From NCBI RefSeq assembly GCF_018448925.1, contig NZ_RCWE01000007.1:62001-126000 (forward strand): a DNA stretch of 64,000 nt. Reading direction: 5' to 3'. Below are positions 17,140 to 26,533 of the stretch, piece by piece. The position numbers and the translations under genes are program-made. Positions within the stretch are counted from its first letter, which is position 1. Every line of letters begins with the position of its first letter. The stretch comes from Photorhabdus akhurstii (GTDB lineage Bacteria; Pseudomonadota; Gammaproteobacteria; Enterobacterales; Enterobacteriaceae). Under the pieces are notes generated by a model, which did not search any database, was not told the DNA's origin, and saw nothing but the letters and a program-made list of their open reading frames with translations.

Positions 17140-18057
17140 ATGTTAAATGTTTTCTTTTCAATCCTACCTATATTCTTACTAATTACTCTTGGATTCCTAT
17201 CTAAAATATATATAAAGGATATTTCTATTTTCTGGAATTTTTCAGATAAATTTGTTTACTATCTTTTTTTTCCTTGCTTGTTAATATTAGATATTAGTGA
17301 GGCTAATTTCTCTGGTTCCGATAACTTCTATCCAATCGTATCAACCATAAGTTCAACAATAATAATCGCTATTATTATTTTCATCAGTAGATTTTTCTTT
17401 AACACTACACCAGATCTATTTACATCTATTTTCCAAGGAGGAGTTAGATATAACTCATATGTTTTTATAGCACTTTCACAATCACTATTCGGCAGTGAGG
17501 GAGTTGCATTATCCGGATTCTTTGTGGCCTATATGATAATTATTACCAATATTATGAGTGTACTCGTAATGAATCATTATGGTCACGGAAGTAAGAAAAG
17601 TCTCGGTGGCGCTATCCTTGCTTTAGCTAAAAACCCGCTAATCATTGGTGCAATTATTGGAGTATTGCTAAACTACTTTAACATTCATATTACCGGACCA
17701 ATCAGGCAACTTTTTATTTACTTATCGAACGCAGCTACACCATTAAGCTTAATGTCCGTAGGCGCTGGATTGATCATCAGCATGCATATAAAAAAGATAC
17801 TTTCTATTTCCTATGCGACTATACTTAAGCTGGTTGTAATGCCACTTATCACCATATTGATAATAAAATATCTAGGTGTATCAGGCGTTCCCGCAAACAT
17901 TGCTATTCTATATTCCGCAGTGCCTTGTGCTGGTAATGCTTATATATTAGCTAAACAAATGGGTGGTGATCATGAGGCAATGGCATCTATTATTACATGG
18001 ACAACGTTGCTATCCATTATTACTGTAACTTTAATTCTTGGTAATATGAAGTTATAG
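17140..18057 (+). CDS. AEC-family (auxin efflux carrier type) membrane transporter
   Basis: 305-residue integral membrane protein with about ten hydrophobic segments arranged as two five-helix halves. The family mark is the polar break in the middle (about residues 95-105, GGVRYNSYVFIAL) and its C-terminal counterpart (CAGNAYILAKQMGG). Bacterial AEC proteins carry small organic acids such as malate or malonate; the substrate here is unknown. AAAAGGACC precedes the ATG. The CRP-like sites upstream would fit carbon-source control. Confidence 0.85.
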   Translation: MLNVFFSILPIFLLITLGFLSKIYIKDISIFWNFSDKFVYYLFFPCLLILDISEANFSGSDNFYPIVSTISSTIIIAIIIFISRFFFNTTPDLFTSIFQGGVRYNSYVFIALSQSLFGSEGVALSGFFVAYMIIITNIMSVLVMNHYGHGSKKSLGGAILALAKNPLIIGAIIGVLLNYFNIHITGPIRQLFIYLSNAATPLSLMSVGAGLIISMHIKKILSISYATILKLVVMPLITILIIKYLGVSGVPANIAILYSAVPCAGNAYILAKQMGGDHEAMASIITWTTLLSIITVTLILGNMKL

Positions 18058-18085
18058 AAATAGGCATAAAACAGAGCGTCATTAT

Positions 18086-18128
18086 ATAGAAAACATATTA
18101 TTCAGAATAAATGCAATATGTTTTCTAT
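18086..18128 (+). terminator. Hairpin after the AEC transporter gene
   Basis: Perfect 14-bp inverted repeat ATAGAAAACATATT / AATATGTTTTCTAT with a 15-base loop, about 30 bases after the stop. A T-rich sequence lies within the stem but no long T-tract follows, so termination is likely but not certain. Confidence 0.5.
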
Positions 18129-18486
18129 TACTAAATAACCATGTCAAACAGTAGATCACTTAATAGAATTCAATCCGTTTTTAGCAATCTATTCAATCGT
18201 TAAAAATAAAAAAACATACCGTACATCTGACAGAAAAAGCAGGAAGAGATATAAGAAGTAATTTCATATATTAAATATAAATAACTTTGACATGTTTATG
18301 GTTACAAAATTTACAGTTATTTATTGCCACCAACCATACAAAAATAATTAACCTCATAAGATATAAGAATATTCCATTATTCCCATTCCTAACTAGACTA
18401 TGTTCAGAGGGAGTTGCCAGGAGTTATTTTCACAATAATTCAACATGTTAATTATAAAATAGTATTATTTAATTTAAGGAAAGTAT
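18129..18486. other. Gene-free region before the first tail-fibre gene
   Basis: AT-rich, with no coding frame. The last bases hold the ribosome site AAGGAAAG for the tail-fibre gene at 18487. No phage structural genes lie to the left, so the tail-fibre gene is isolated from any prophage. Confidence 0.55.
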
Positions 18487-20340
18487 ATGAGTCCTAAGAA
18501 TGATTTTAAAGCTTTTTCTATTAGTAATAATGCTAATGTAGTAAGCCAAGAAGGGTATGAAGCAAACCCGGCTTTAAAGACCGGATTTCCACCAGAGAAT
18601 ATTACTACTCATTTACTCAATAAGGTATTACGCCAATCTTCAACAATATCCTCTGTAATAGCTAATTTTATCGCGACACAATATGGTGATGATGTTCTGG
18701 ATGATGGGGATATAGTCAAACTCACTACTCAATTAAATAAAGCCTTAGAAAAAAAGATCGCCGCAGAAGTTCCAAGCGCTTCACTAACCCAGAAAGGAAT
18801 TGTTCAACTCACAGATAAAATAGGCAACAGCAATTCACTTGCAGTCACTCAAAAACTTGTTTCTGATGTAAATGATAATGCTAACAACAGATTAGCAAAA
18901 AACCAAAATGGCGCAGACATTCCTGATAAAAATGCGTTTGTGAAAAATCTCGGCTTAGCAGAAACCGGCAATTTAGCTAAAAATGCGGTACCGAATAGTA
19001 GAAAAATTAATGGGAAAGCGTTAACCGGGGATATCAATCTGAATGCCGGAGATGTTGGGGCATTTAAGCTTGGATTAACAGGAAACAACACGGTTAGTAA
19101 TCAAGTCCCCTGGAACGCAAACACAGGGTTATATGATTTACTGAACCCGGGAATAGATTCTTCACATATTGCTCATTTCAATAATGGAGCTGGAAGTTGC
19201 CCAGCTTTTCAGTTGAAAGTACGATACAGAAACGGCGGAATTGCTTATCGCTCTGCCCGTGATAATTTTGGCTTTGAGGAAGATTGGACTGATATTTATA
19301 CAACAAAAAATAAACCAACGGCGGCGGATATTGGGGCAGTTAAGCTCGGATTAACAGAAAGATACACTATTAGTAATCAAGTCCCTTGGAACGTAAACAC
19401 AGGGTTATATGATTTACTGAACCCTGGCATAGATTCTTCACATATTGCTCATTTCAATAATGGAGCTGGAAGTTGCCCAGCTTTTCAGTTGAAAGTACGA
19501 TACAGAAACGGCGGGATTGCTTATCGCTCTTCCCGTGATAATTATGGCTTTGAGGAAGATTGGACTGATATTTATACAACAAAAAATAAACCAACGGCGG
19601 CGGATATCGGGGCATATACAAAATCCGAAGGATCTGAATTTATCCAGCCAAAGTATATTAATCCAGCGAATATCAGTGATCTTACCGCATGGATAAAATC
19701 ATTGCCGCAGGGTGGTCATGCATTCAGATTTGCAGAAAATCATGGTGGCATTGGATATCCGTGGTCAGGCGGCTATGTAACAAGAATGCATGACATATGG
19801 GCGGGATTTGTCGCGGATTATAACTCTGCCGGTATTAGCTTTATCCACGGAAATGATGTAGGCGGAAATACAAAAGTTAGCCAACTTCGGACAGATAAAA
19901 ACACACACTTCGACACTAACGGCATTCTCAGAGCATCCAGCCCAGTTGTAGATATTCATCCAGACGGAACTTACGAGTTAACCAGCGAAGCTGATGGAGT
20001 GACGGTTAAGCGTATAGATACAGGGAAATATCGTATCAGCGGTTGCAATGGTTTTGCCAAAGATGGCGCGTGGGGAATTCACGGCGGTACTATCATTCCG
20101 GCAGACAGCAACGGGTTAAATCTCATTTGGGTTCGTGAATCGGTAGACACCGCCAGCGGCGATATAACCATCGAATGTTACCATCGTCAAAATAAAGACG
20201 CTCCTGAATTTGCTCAAAATAAGCGTGTCAAAAGCGTAACTGCAACAGGAGAAGTCGTTTATTACCATGATGCTGAACCATGCGATATTCCAGACGGAAG
20301 AGTAATTAATATTCGTGTGCAACTACCTGAGAAGTCATAA
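18487..20340 (+). CDS. Phage tail-fibre-like protein with an internal 92-residue repeat
   Basis: 617 residues. The N-terminal ~170 residues match phage tail fibres of the P2/lambda type: NDFKAFSISNNANVVSQ, a helical stretch, and the ASLTQKGIVQLTD...NSLAVTQKLV fibre repeat, then KINGKALTGDINLNAGDVGA. Residues ~194-377 are two almost identical copies of a 92-residue unit (VPWN...NPGIDSSHIAHFNNG...YRNGGIAYRS...DWTDIYTTKNKPTAADIG). The C-terminal ~150 residues form a tip-like domain ending in INIRVQLPEKS. No phage genes surround it. It may serve as a spare receptor-binding module for a phage or tailocin. The paralogous start lies inverted at 21421. Confidence 0.9.
   Translation: MSPKNDFKAFSISNNANVVSQEGYEANPALKTGFPPENITTHLLNKVLRQSSTISSVIANFIATQYGDDVLDDGDIVKLTTQLNKALEKKIAAEVPSASLTQKGIVQLTDKIGNSNSLAVTQKLVSDVNDNANNRLAKNQNGADIPDKNAFVKNLGLAETGNLAKNAVPNSRKINGKALTGDINLNAGDVGAFKLGLTGNNTVSNQVPWNANTGLYDLLNPGIDSSHIAHFNNGAGSCPAFQLKVRYRNGGIAYRSARDNFGFEEDWTDIYTTKNKPTAADIGAVKLGLTERYTISNQVPWNVNTGLYDLLNPGIDSSHIAHFNNGAGSCPAFQLKVRYRNGGIAYRSSRDNYGFEEDWTDIYTTKNKPTAADIGAYTKSEGSEFIQPKYINPANISDLTAWIKSLPQGGHAFRFAENHGGIGYPWSGGYVTRMHDIWAGFVADYNSAGISFIHGNDVGGNTKVSQLRTDKNTHFDTNGILRASSPVVDIHPDGTYELTSEADGVTVKRIDTGKYRISGCNGFAKDGAWGIHGGTIIPADSNGLNLIWVRESVDTASGDITIECYHRQNKDAPEFAQNKRVKSVTATGEVVYYHDAEPCDIPDGRVINIRVQLPEKS
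19066..19614 (+). repeat. Two tandem 276-bp repeats inside the tail-fibre gene
   Basis: Copy 1 starts at 19066 and copy 2 at 19342. The copies are nearly identical in DNA (differences such as GTTAGT/ATTAGT, GCCCGT/TCCCGT), which means a recent duplication or ongoing homogenisation. Each copy encodes 92 residues and keeps frame. Confidence 0.92.
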
Positions 20341-20406
20341 TAATGTAATCAGGGCTACTTAGCTCTCCTGCATTATTACAACTCATTGAAACACAGAAAA
20401 TCGGTT

Positions 20407-20443
20407 AACAAACCTCGTTCAAAATAGCGAGGTTTGTTTTTTC
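20407..20443 (+). terminator. Rho-independent terminator after the tail-fibre gene
   Basis: Stem AACAAACCTCG / CGAGGTTTGTT (11 bp) followed by TTTTT. It lies about 65 bases after the stop. Confidence 0.9.
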
Positions 20444-20575
20444 ATCCATAAAACATTCTGATAAAGGAAAGATCACCGATTAAATACATTTAATAACAAA
20501 TGACTAAAATAAATCAATCCAATTTAAATTACGAATGATTATTAACGCAAAGAACTATTGTCATCGGTTTCCATA

Positions 20576-21421
20576 TTAAAATCCCCAGGCAAACCAAGCA
20601 CATCTTGCCCCAGGTATCGGTCCAAATTCTTTAACACCTCGGCTTAACATGCCAAGATTTGACGCAGTGAAACCTGACAATTGAATATTATTTATTTGCC
20701 AAATTGCTTTATTAACACCACCTCCGTTGTCGTGTTCACTAACTACAACAACCTTTTCTGGGAACGGAATTGGGAAATTAACATGTCTATCAGGATTATC
20801 ATACGCAGTAACATCTGAAACTCCCCATTAAAATATCATCCCAGTATTGCCACATTTCCACCAACCATTTACCGATTTTAAGGATGTATTTTTATTACCA
20901 TAACGAGAATCAGATTCAGATTTATCGTAACTTCCCACATCCCCGGCATTCAGATTGATGTCACTCGACAATGCCTTCCCATTCACTTTTCGGGTATTAA
21001 GTACTCTACTATTAATATTCTCACGCAACGAATTTATTATCTCCTGGACAAGCTTTTGCGTTACTGCCAATGAGTCACTATTACCAATCACATCAGTAAG
21101 CTGAACAACCCCTTTTTGTGTTAACGAAGCATCTGGTGCTGTTGTAGTGATTTTTTGTTCCAACGCTCTGTTTAATTGAGCAGAAAGCTTAGCGATATTA
21201 CCATCATCTAAAACATTATCGCCAGATTGTGTCGCAATAAAATTAGCAACCACGGATGCTATTGTTGAAGATTGACGTAATACCTTATTTAATAAGTGAG
21301 TAGTAATATTCTCAGGTGGAAATCCAGTACTCAAACTCCGGCTTTCTTCATATCCCTCTTGGCTCACTACATTTGCATTATTACTAATAGAAAAAGCTTT
21401 AAAATCATTTTTTTGGCTCAT
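20576..21421 (-). pseudogene. Second tail-fibre gene, interrupted by one in-frame stop codon
   Basis: The start (21421, ribosome site AAGGAGAG) and first ~160 residues closely match the tail-fibre protein at 18487 (NDFKAFSISNNANVVSQEGYE; fibre repeat ASLTQKGVVQLTD). At 20828-20830 a TAA follows GWWKCGNTGMIF. Reading on in the same frame gives WGVSDVTAYDNPDRHVNFPIP... for 83 more residues to the next stop at 20576. Tail fibres typically read IFQWG at this point, so a CAA-to-TAA change is the simplest explanation. The intact protein would have about 281 residues. No frameshift is needed. Confidence 0.88.
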
Positions 21422-21930
21422 ATACTCTCCTTAGATTAAATAATATTACCTTACAATTAACATATTAAATTATTATGTCAATAACTCATTATAATTCACA
21501 ATAATCACAGTCTGGCTCAAAAACAACAATAATTACATTCACTACCTCATCATTTATTAATTAGATGATTCATCGTTATTATTTTACAAGTTATAAGTTA
21601 TAAGTTATTCAATAAAAGTAAAAAAACTTTATCAATAATCTTATTATTATCAATTCATTACTCTAACGGTTATTACCAAGATTATTATTAAAGAAAATAA
21701 TTGCTTGAAATATTATGGCTATAAATTACTGGATATAAATAGCATTTCACAATAGTGCTATAGTTTGTTCGCTTGATTGACATCAGAACCGAATTAAATT
21801 TCTAAGGATTTAAATAATAAGTCTTGTTTATCAACCAAATATTATGAAATAAAATTCCATTCCATCAAATGGTCGTGTAATATAATTAAAAACAAGAATG
21901 TATTTTATAACCAAAAATAAGGTAACTAAA
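21422..21930. other. Gene-free AT-rich region between the tail-fibre relic and the toxin-like gene
   Basis: It holds the divergent upstream regions of both genes. A TTATAAG-type direct repeat (around 21588-21610) is present. No coding frame is seen. The sequence just before 21931 carries AAGGT seven bases ahead of the ATG. Confidence 0.5.
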
Positions 21931-23154
21931 ATGACAATATCATTGGAAAATAATATAGATGTACAAGACAATAATATTAAATTACACCTTTTGACTTTAG
22001 AAGCGTTAGATATGATTAAAAAGAAAAGTTTTAATCAGTCAGATTCTGTGTCTCCACAAGGTGTTGTATCCAGTGTATTAAGTATTTTATTAAAACTGAC
22101 GTACAAAAAACTGACAGAACCTAAAGAAGTCGATGTCATTGGGATTATTCAAGATGCATTAATTAAATATACTAGTGAATGGTTAGAAGCAGAGTATCAA
22201 GCCGTAAGAAAAGATGCAGAAAGTTTACAAGATGCCATCGCATCTTATCAAAAAAATCCCACAGATGAAGCAAGACAATTAATTGTAGTTCGTAATGAAA
22301 TCGCGATAGCGGATATGCGTCGTTTGTGTATTCTCAGTATTAATACAGCGAAGAAAAACAGTATTACGCTCTTATCCAGCATTTGTTCCCTTTCCTGTTT
22401 ATTATATTTCTTTACATTAAGAGATACCTTGGTTAATGGATCGGAATGGGGTTATTCACCTGATGATCTTCAAAAATACAGCAAAGCAATAGCCGAACAA
22501 GCAGATATTATGTTTAACGATATCATAGTTGCTGCTATTCATAGATATAACAGTGACGACTTTTACGAGCCGGAATCACAGGCAAAGCGTTCAATGATAT
22601 ATTGGACAAGTGACTATACTAATATTCAATCCCATTTAACTTTTGGCGCACAACGAAAATCTTCACGTGTCTGTTTAAATCCAAGTGACACAGATAATTT
22701 ATTTATCGACCATAACTATAACAATATTTTTCTCGGTGATGTATTTTTGAATGGCGGTAGGACATCTATTAACAAGGGCTATAATTATCTTTCAGCGGCA
22801 GAACCGCAAATGTATGAGCGTGGCCCGACTCAAATTACCTTACAGGTTAAATCAGCAGGACGGTATCGTTTACGAATGTATTATGCTTATATGGCAGATT
22901 CATTCAATTTTGATTCGGCAATCCAAATGAAGTTAGAACAATCAAACAACACTATTTTCGATCAAAATATCAAATTCTTTACCGAAAGAGTTTTAACACC
23001 TTATAAATCAGGTTCAAACTACGGGCCGGTTGTATATCGTACAACTGAAGTTGATTTAGAGGCAGGGCCTCTATTGTTAACATTACATGAAGAAGAAGGT
23101 AAACGTCTATCTGGTCAAGGGTTAATTCAGCATATTGAATTTTTAGGACTATAA
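21931..23154 (+). CDS. Compact Cry-like (delta-endotoxin-like) protein, PirB-type size
   Basis: 407 residues from ATG 21931 (AAGGT site); an ATG at 21898 would add 11 residues. Residues ~1-210 are a helical bundle. Its late part, with a hydrophobic helix then LRDTLVNGSEWGYSPDDL at about 163-180 and AAIHRYN at about 201, resembles helices 5-7 of the Cry endotoxin N-terminal domain (LRDVSVFGQRWGF, VRWYN). Residues ~270-407 resemble Cry domain III: GGRTSI, then YRLRMYYAY (Cry YRVRIRYAS), and a final IEFLGL strand (Cry RIEFVPA). There is no room for a normal domain II. PirB of Photorhabdus/Vibrio has similar size and logic, but no PirA gene lies beside it. Insecticidal pore formation is inference. 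Confidence 0.7.
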   Translation: MTISLENNIDVQDNNIKLHLLTLEALDMIKKKSFNQSDSVSPQGVVSSVLSILLKLTYKKLTEPKEVDVIGIIQDALIKYTSEWLEAEYQAVRKDAESLQDAIASYQKNPTDEARQLIVVRNEIAIADMRRLCILSINTAKKNSITLLSSICSLSCLLYFFTLRDTLVNGSEWGYSPDDLQKYSKAIAEQADIMFNDIIVAAIHRYNSDDFYEPESQAKRSMIYWTSDYTNIQSHLTFGAQRKSSRVCLNPSDTDNLFIDHNYNNIFLGDVFLNGGRTSINKGYNYLSAAEPQMYERGPTQITLQVKSAGRYRLRMYYAYMADSFNFDSAIQMKLEQSNNTIFDQNIKFFTERVLTPYKSGSNYGPVVYRTTEVDLEAGPLLLTLHEEEGKRLSGQGLIQHIEFLGL

Positions 23155-23161
23155 TGTTGCA

Positions 23162-23195
23162 TGAGATTGTCACTGAGACCTTGGTGACAGTCTCA
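23162..23195 (+). terminator. First hairpin after the toxin-like gene
   Basis: Stem TGAGATTGTCAC / GTGACAGTCTCA, 12 pairs counting one G-U, with a 10-base loop. It starts 8 bases after the stop codon. Without a T-tract it may act as an mRNA-stabilising element. Confidence 0.5.
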
Positions 23196-23234
23196 ACTCA
23201 ACAACCACCGATTTTAGTCGGTGGTTGTTGAGTT
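23195..23234 (+). terminator. Perfect 17-bp hairpin after the toxin-like gene
   Basis: AACTCAACAACCACCGA and TCGGTGGTTGTTGAGTT form an exact 17-bp stem with loop TTTTAG, immediately following the first hairpin. No T-run follows on the plus strand. A terminator or mRNA 3'-protecting element is likely. Confidence 0.6.
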
Positions 23235-23505
23235 ATCCATTCAGACATGACAAGCAATATACTTTTATAGATATTCAGCTTGTGGGAATTAAAAGATTGT
23301 GACTTGTTTAAATAGAAACCTTATAAGCCAGAGAGTTTTTTTTGAATTTATTCAAAAAATCATAAACATTTTTTTCAAACTTGCCTTATTTCTTAATCAG
23401 GAAATTTCATAAAGCAACAAGTGGGATAATAGAGATAAACCATCAATCTTAGACTCCCTAAGTAGGGAGCCTAAATTATAAATTAACACCAAAAATAGAT
23501 CGAAC

Positions 23506-24891
23506 TTACTTACGACGCCAGCTTGTCCCTTGCGGACCATCTTCCAGTTCAATACCCATCTCATTTAACTGATTACGAGCAGAATCTGCCAGCGCCCAAT
23601 CTTTGTTTTTACGGGCATCATTACGCTGCTTAATTAGCGCTTCAATTTTAGCAATCTCTTCATCGTCAGCCTGAACACCACGGTGCAGGAATTGCTCCGG
23701 CTCTTGTTGCAATAAACCTAGAATACCAGCCAACTTGCGTAATTCAGCCGCTAAACCATTCGCTGCGTCCATATCTTCTGATTTCAGACGGTTAATTTCA
23801 CGTGCCATATCAAACAATACCGAATAAGCCTCTGGCGTATTGAAGTCATCATTCATCGCTTCAATGAAACGCGCCTCGAATACTTCACCACCGGCTGGCC
23901 GTACAGAAGCATCTGTACCTCGCAGAGCTGTATAAAATCGTTCAAGTGCGGTACGGGCCTGCTTTAGGTTATCTTCTGTATAGTTAAGTTGACTGCGGTA
24001 ATGGCCTGACAACAAGAAATAACGCACTGTCTCTGCATCGTAATATTCCAATACGTCACGGATAGTAAAGAAATTGTTCAGCGATTTGGACATCTTCTCT
24101 TTATCCACCATCACCATCCCTGAATGCATCCAGTAATTCACATACGGACCATCATGGGCGCAGGTAGATTGTGCAATTTCGTTTTCATGATGGGGAAACA
24201 TCAGATCAGCGCCACCACCATGAATATCAAAATGATTACCTAGCTGTTTACTGTTCATGGCAGAACATTCAATGTGCCAACCCGGACGGCCCGCTCCCCA
24301 CGGCGATTCCCAGCTTGGTTCACCGGGTTTGGACATTTTCCACAACACAAAATCCATCGGGTTACGCTTAACATCAGCCACTTCCACTCGCGCCCCGGCT
24401 TGTAACTGGCTGAGATCCTGACGGGAAAGTGATCCGTAATCCTGATCACTCTCGACGGAAAACATGACATCGCCATTATCCGCAACATAAGCATGACCAC
24501 GTTTTATCAACGATTCGGTCAGTGTAATAATCTCCGGGATATGCCGGGTCGCACGTGGTTCCAGATCAGGGCGTAGGATATTCAGCGCGTCAAAATCTTT
24601 ATACATTTCCGCCAACATACGGCCGGTCAGGTCATCACAACTTTCACGGTTTTCTGCCGCCCGCTTAATGATTTTGTCATCAACATCGGTCACATTGCGT
24701 ACATAAGTTAAATCGTATCCCAGATAACGCAGATAACGAGCAACCACATCAAAAGAAACAAAGGTTCTGCCGTGACCAATATGACACAGGTCATAAATCG
24801 TGATACCACACACGTACATCCCTACTTTCCCTGGATGGATTGGCTTAAATTCTTCTTTCTGACGGCTGAGGGTATTGAAAATTTTTAGCAT
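23506..24891 (-). CDS. cysS: Cysteinyl-tRNA synthetase
   Basis: Class I aminoacyl-tRNA synthetase charging tRNA-Cys. It has 461 residues from ATG 24891, the E. coli length; an upstream ATG would add seven residues and is not needed. The HIGH motif is HIGHG at 37-41 and the KMSKS loop lies near residue 266. The zinc ligand Cys28 is present, as are the ECSAMN and [10 protein letters not shown] segments with the other zinc ligands. It is nearly colinear with E. coli CysS throughout. It is divergent from ppiB, as in E. coli. Confidence 0.98.
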   Translation of the reverse strand: MLKIFNTLSRQKEEFKPIHPGKVGMYVCGITIYDLCHIGHGRTFVSFDVVARYLRYLGYDLTYVRNVTDVDDKIIKRAAENRESCDDLTGRMLAEMYKDFDALNILRPDLEPRATRHIPEIITLTESLIKRGHAYVADNGDVMFSVESDQDYGSLSRQDLSQLQAGARVEVADVKRNPMDFVLWKMSKPGEPSWESPWGAGRPGWHIECSAMNSKQLGNHFDIHGGGADLMFPHHENEIAQSTCAHDGPYVNYWMHSGMVMVDKEKMSKSLNNFFTIRDVLEYYDAETVRYFLLSGHYRSQLNYTEDNLKQARTALERFYTALRGTDASVRPAGGEVFEARFIEAMNDDFNTPEAYSVLFDMAREINRLKSEDMDAANGLAAELRKLAGILGLLQQEPEQFLHRGVQADDEEIAKIEALIKQRNDARKNKDWALADSARNQLNEMGIELEDGPQGTSWRRK

Positions 24892-25158
24892 CGAGATTTT
24901 CCGTAAATTCACTGTACGTGTGTTAAAAATAACGAATTGATAATTCTGGATTTATGTCCCTATCTCATCAATAACGGCTCGATATGGCATAGTCCAATAG
25001 GATATTGAAACCTGATATCAAGCGCTTTGCAAGGCTAGCGATCAATATAGCTTACTGAAACTAATAGGTACTGACTCATTATGGTATATGTGATATAAAA
25101 GCCGCCTGGTCCGAATGCCCTAACTGGGTTAGTCAAAACTATTATTAGGATTTCAATT

Positions 25159-25653
25159 ATGGTGACTTTCCATACCAATTTTGGCGATATCGTAATTAAT
25201 ACTTTCGCCGACAAAGCTCCTGTAACTGTTGAGAATTTCTTGAACTACTGCCGCAATAGCTTCTACGATAATACTATTTTCCACCGTGTTATTAACGGTT
25301 TCATGATTCAGGGTGGTGGATTTGAACCTGGTATGAAACAAAAGCCGACAGATGCAGCTATCAAAAACGAAGCCAATAACGGTCTGAAAAACAACCGTGG
25401 TACTTTGGCAATGGCCCGCACCAACGATCCACACTCAGCAACTGCGCAGTTCTTCATTAACGTTGTTGATAATGATTTCCTGAACTTCCGTTCTGAGCGC
25501 CCTGATGGTTGGGGTTACTGCGTCTTTGCCGAAGTGATCGAAGGTATGGATGTTGTTGATAAGATCAAAGGCGTTTCTACCGGTCGCAGCGGTATGCACC
25601 AAGATGTACCACTCGAAGATGTTATCATCGAAAAAGTAACTGTCAGCGAATAA
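25159..25653 (+). CDS. ppiB: Peptidyl-prolyl cis-trans isomerase B (cytoplasmic cyclophilin)
   Basis: 164 residues, the size of E. coli PpiB. The cyclophilin core is present: [15 protein letters not shown] (with the catalytic Arg), [19 protein letters not shown] and [16 protein letters not shown]. There is no signal peptide, so this is the cytoplasmic form assisting protein folding. It lies 10 bases upstream of lpxH, as in E. coli. Confidence 0.97.
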   Translation: MVTFHTNFGDIVINTFADKAPVTVENFLNYCRNSFYDNTIFHRVINGFMIQGGGFEPGMKQKPTDAAIKNEANNGLKNNRGTLAMARTNDPHSATAQFFINVVDNDFLNFRSERPDGWGYCVFAEVIEGMDVVDKIKGVSTGRSGMHQDVPLEDVIIEKVTVSE

Positions 25654-25663
25654 CTCACTGAAT

Positions 25664-26386
25664 ATGTGCACACTTTTTATCGCAGATTTGCATCTCAGCG
25701 AACATGAACCGGCAATCACTGCCGGTTTTCTGCGTTTTTTGCATGAGGATGCCATTCAGGCCGATAGCCTCTATATTCTCGGTGATCTGTTCGATTACTG
25801 GATCGGCGATGATGATAACAATCCTCTCCACCGTGAAATCGCTAGCGCATTAAAAACTGTGCAACAACAAGGTGTTACCTGTTACTTTATTCACGGCAAC
25901 CGTGACTTTCTGCTCGGTTCGCGCTTTGCTAAAGAGAGCGGCGTCATATTGCTTCCACAGGAAAAAGTACTAGAACTGCACGGTAAGCGAGTACTTATTC
26001 TGCACGGCGATACCTTGTGTACTGATGACGAAGATTATCAACGATATCGTAAGCGGGTTCATACCCCGTGGGTCCAACGTCTGTTTCTACTGCTACCTCT
26101 GTCTATCCGCCAAAAAATTGCCGTAAAAATGCGAGCCAACAGCCAATCGGTCAACAGCAGAAAATCCGAAGCCATTATGGATGTAAACCAGCAAGCTGTT
26201 ATTGATACTTTTGAGCGGCATCAAGCTGACTGGATGATTCATGGACACACCCACCGCCCTTTTGTACATGAAGTTCCTCTGCATGATAAAACCGTTTACC
26301 GTGGTGTGCTTGGCGCATGGCATCATCAGGGATCGATGTTCAAAGTAACGGATACATCAATCGATCTTATCTCTTTCCCATTCTGA
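25664..26386 (+). CDS. lpxH: UDP-2,3-diacylglucosamine diphosphatase LpxH
   Basis: Lipid A biosynthesis enzyme that hydrolyses UDP-2,3-diacylglucosamine to lipid X and UMP at the inner membrane. 240 residues. The di-metal phosphoesterase motifs are intact: ADLHLS (Asp8, His10), [24 protein letters not shown] and HGHTHRP. It is probably co-transcribed with ppiB. No oddities. Confidence 0.97.
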   Translation: MCTLFIADLHLSEHEPAITAGFLRFLHEDAIQADSLYILGDLFDYWIGDDDNNPLHREIASALKTVQQQGVTCYFIHGNRDFLLGSRFAKESGVILLPQEKVLELHGKRVLILHGDTLCTDDEDYQRYRKRVHTPWVQRLFLLLPLSIRQKIAVKMRANSQSVNSRKSEAIMDVNQQAVIDTFERHQADWMIHGHTHRPFVHEVPLHDKTVYRGVLGAWHHQGSMFKVTDTSIDLISFPF

Positions 26387-26434
26387 TTAACCGGGAACCC
26401 CGACATCCAAGTGTCACAACAAAAGTATAAAGTA

Positions 26435-26450
26435 ACGCAATCGTTTTCCT
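26435..26450 (+). promoter_or_regulatory. PurR operator upstream of purEK
   Basis: ACGCAATCGTTTTCCT differs from the PurR consensus ACGCAAACGTTTTCGT at three positions. It lies about 85 bases before the purE start, a position suited to repression when hypoxanthine or guanine is present. Confidence 0.85.
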
Positions 26451-26533
26451 TAGCTTGTGAGCATGATATGATCCGCAGCCTTAAAGCGTTATTTTCATTC
26501 TGGTGGACGTTAAAACACAGGAGCATTTGATTT

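Larger units (their letters stand above)
23155..23505. other. Intergenic region with stacked hairpins, toxin-like gene to cysS
   Basis: It contains two consecutive hairpins after the toxin-like gene (listed separately) and a small inverted repeat GGCTCCCTA/TTAGGGAGTC near 23451-23470 that could terminate cysS on the other strand. Nothing else is seen. Confidence 0.55.

Noticed and set aside
18487-23154. A prophage or tailocin locus
   Set aside because: Only tail-fibre-type genes are present; no baseplate, tube, sheath, lysis, integrase or capsid genes and no att-like direct repeats were found.
21931-23154. Calling the Cry-like protein PirB outright
   Set aside because: No PirA-sized partner gene lies beside it, and I can only compare the general architecture.
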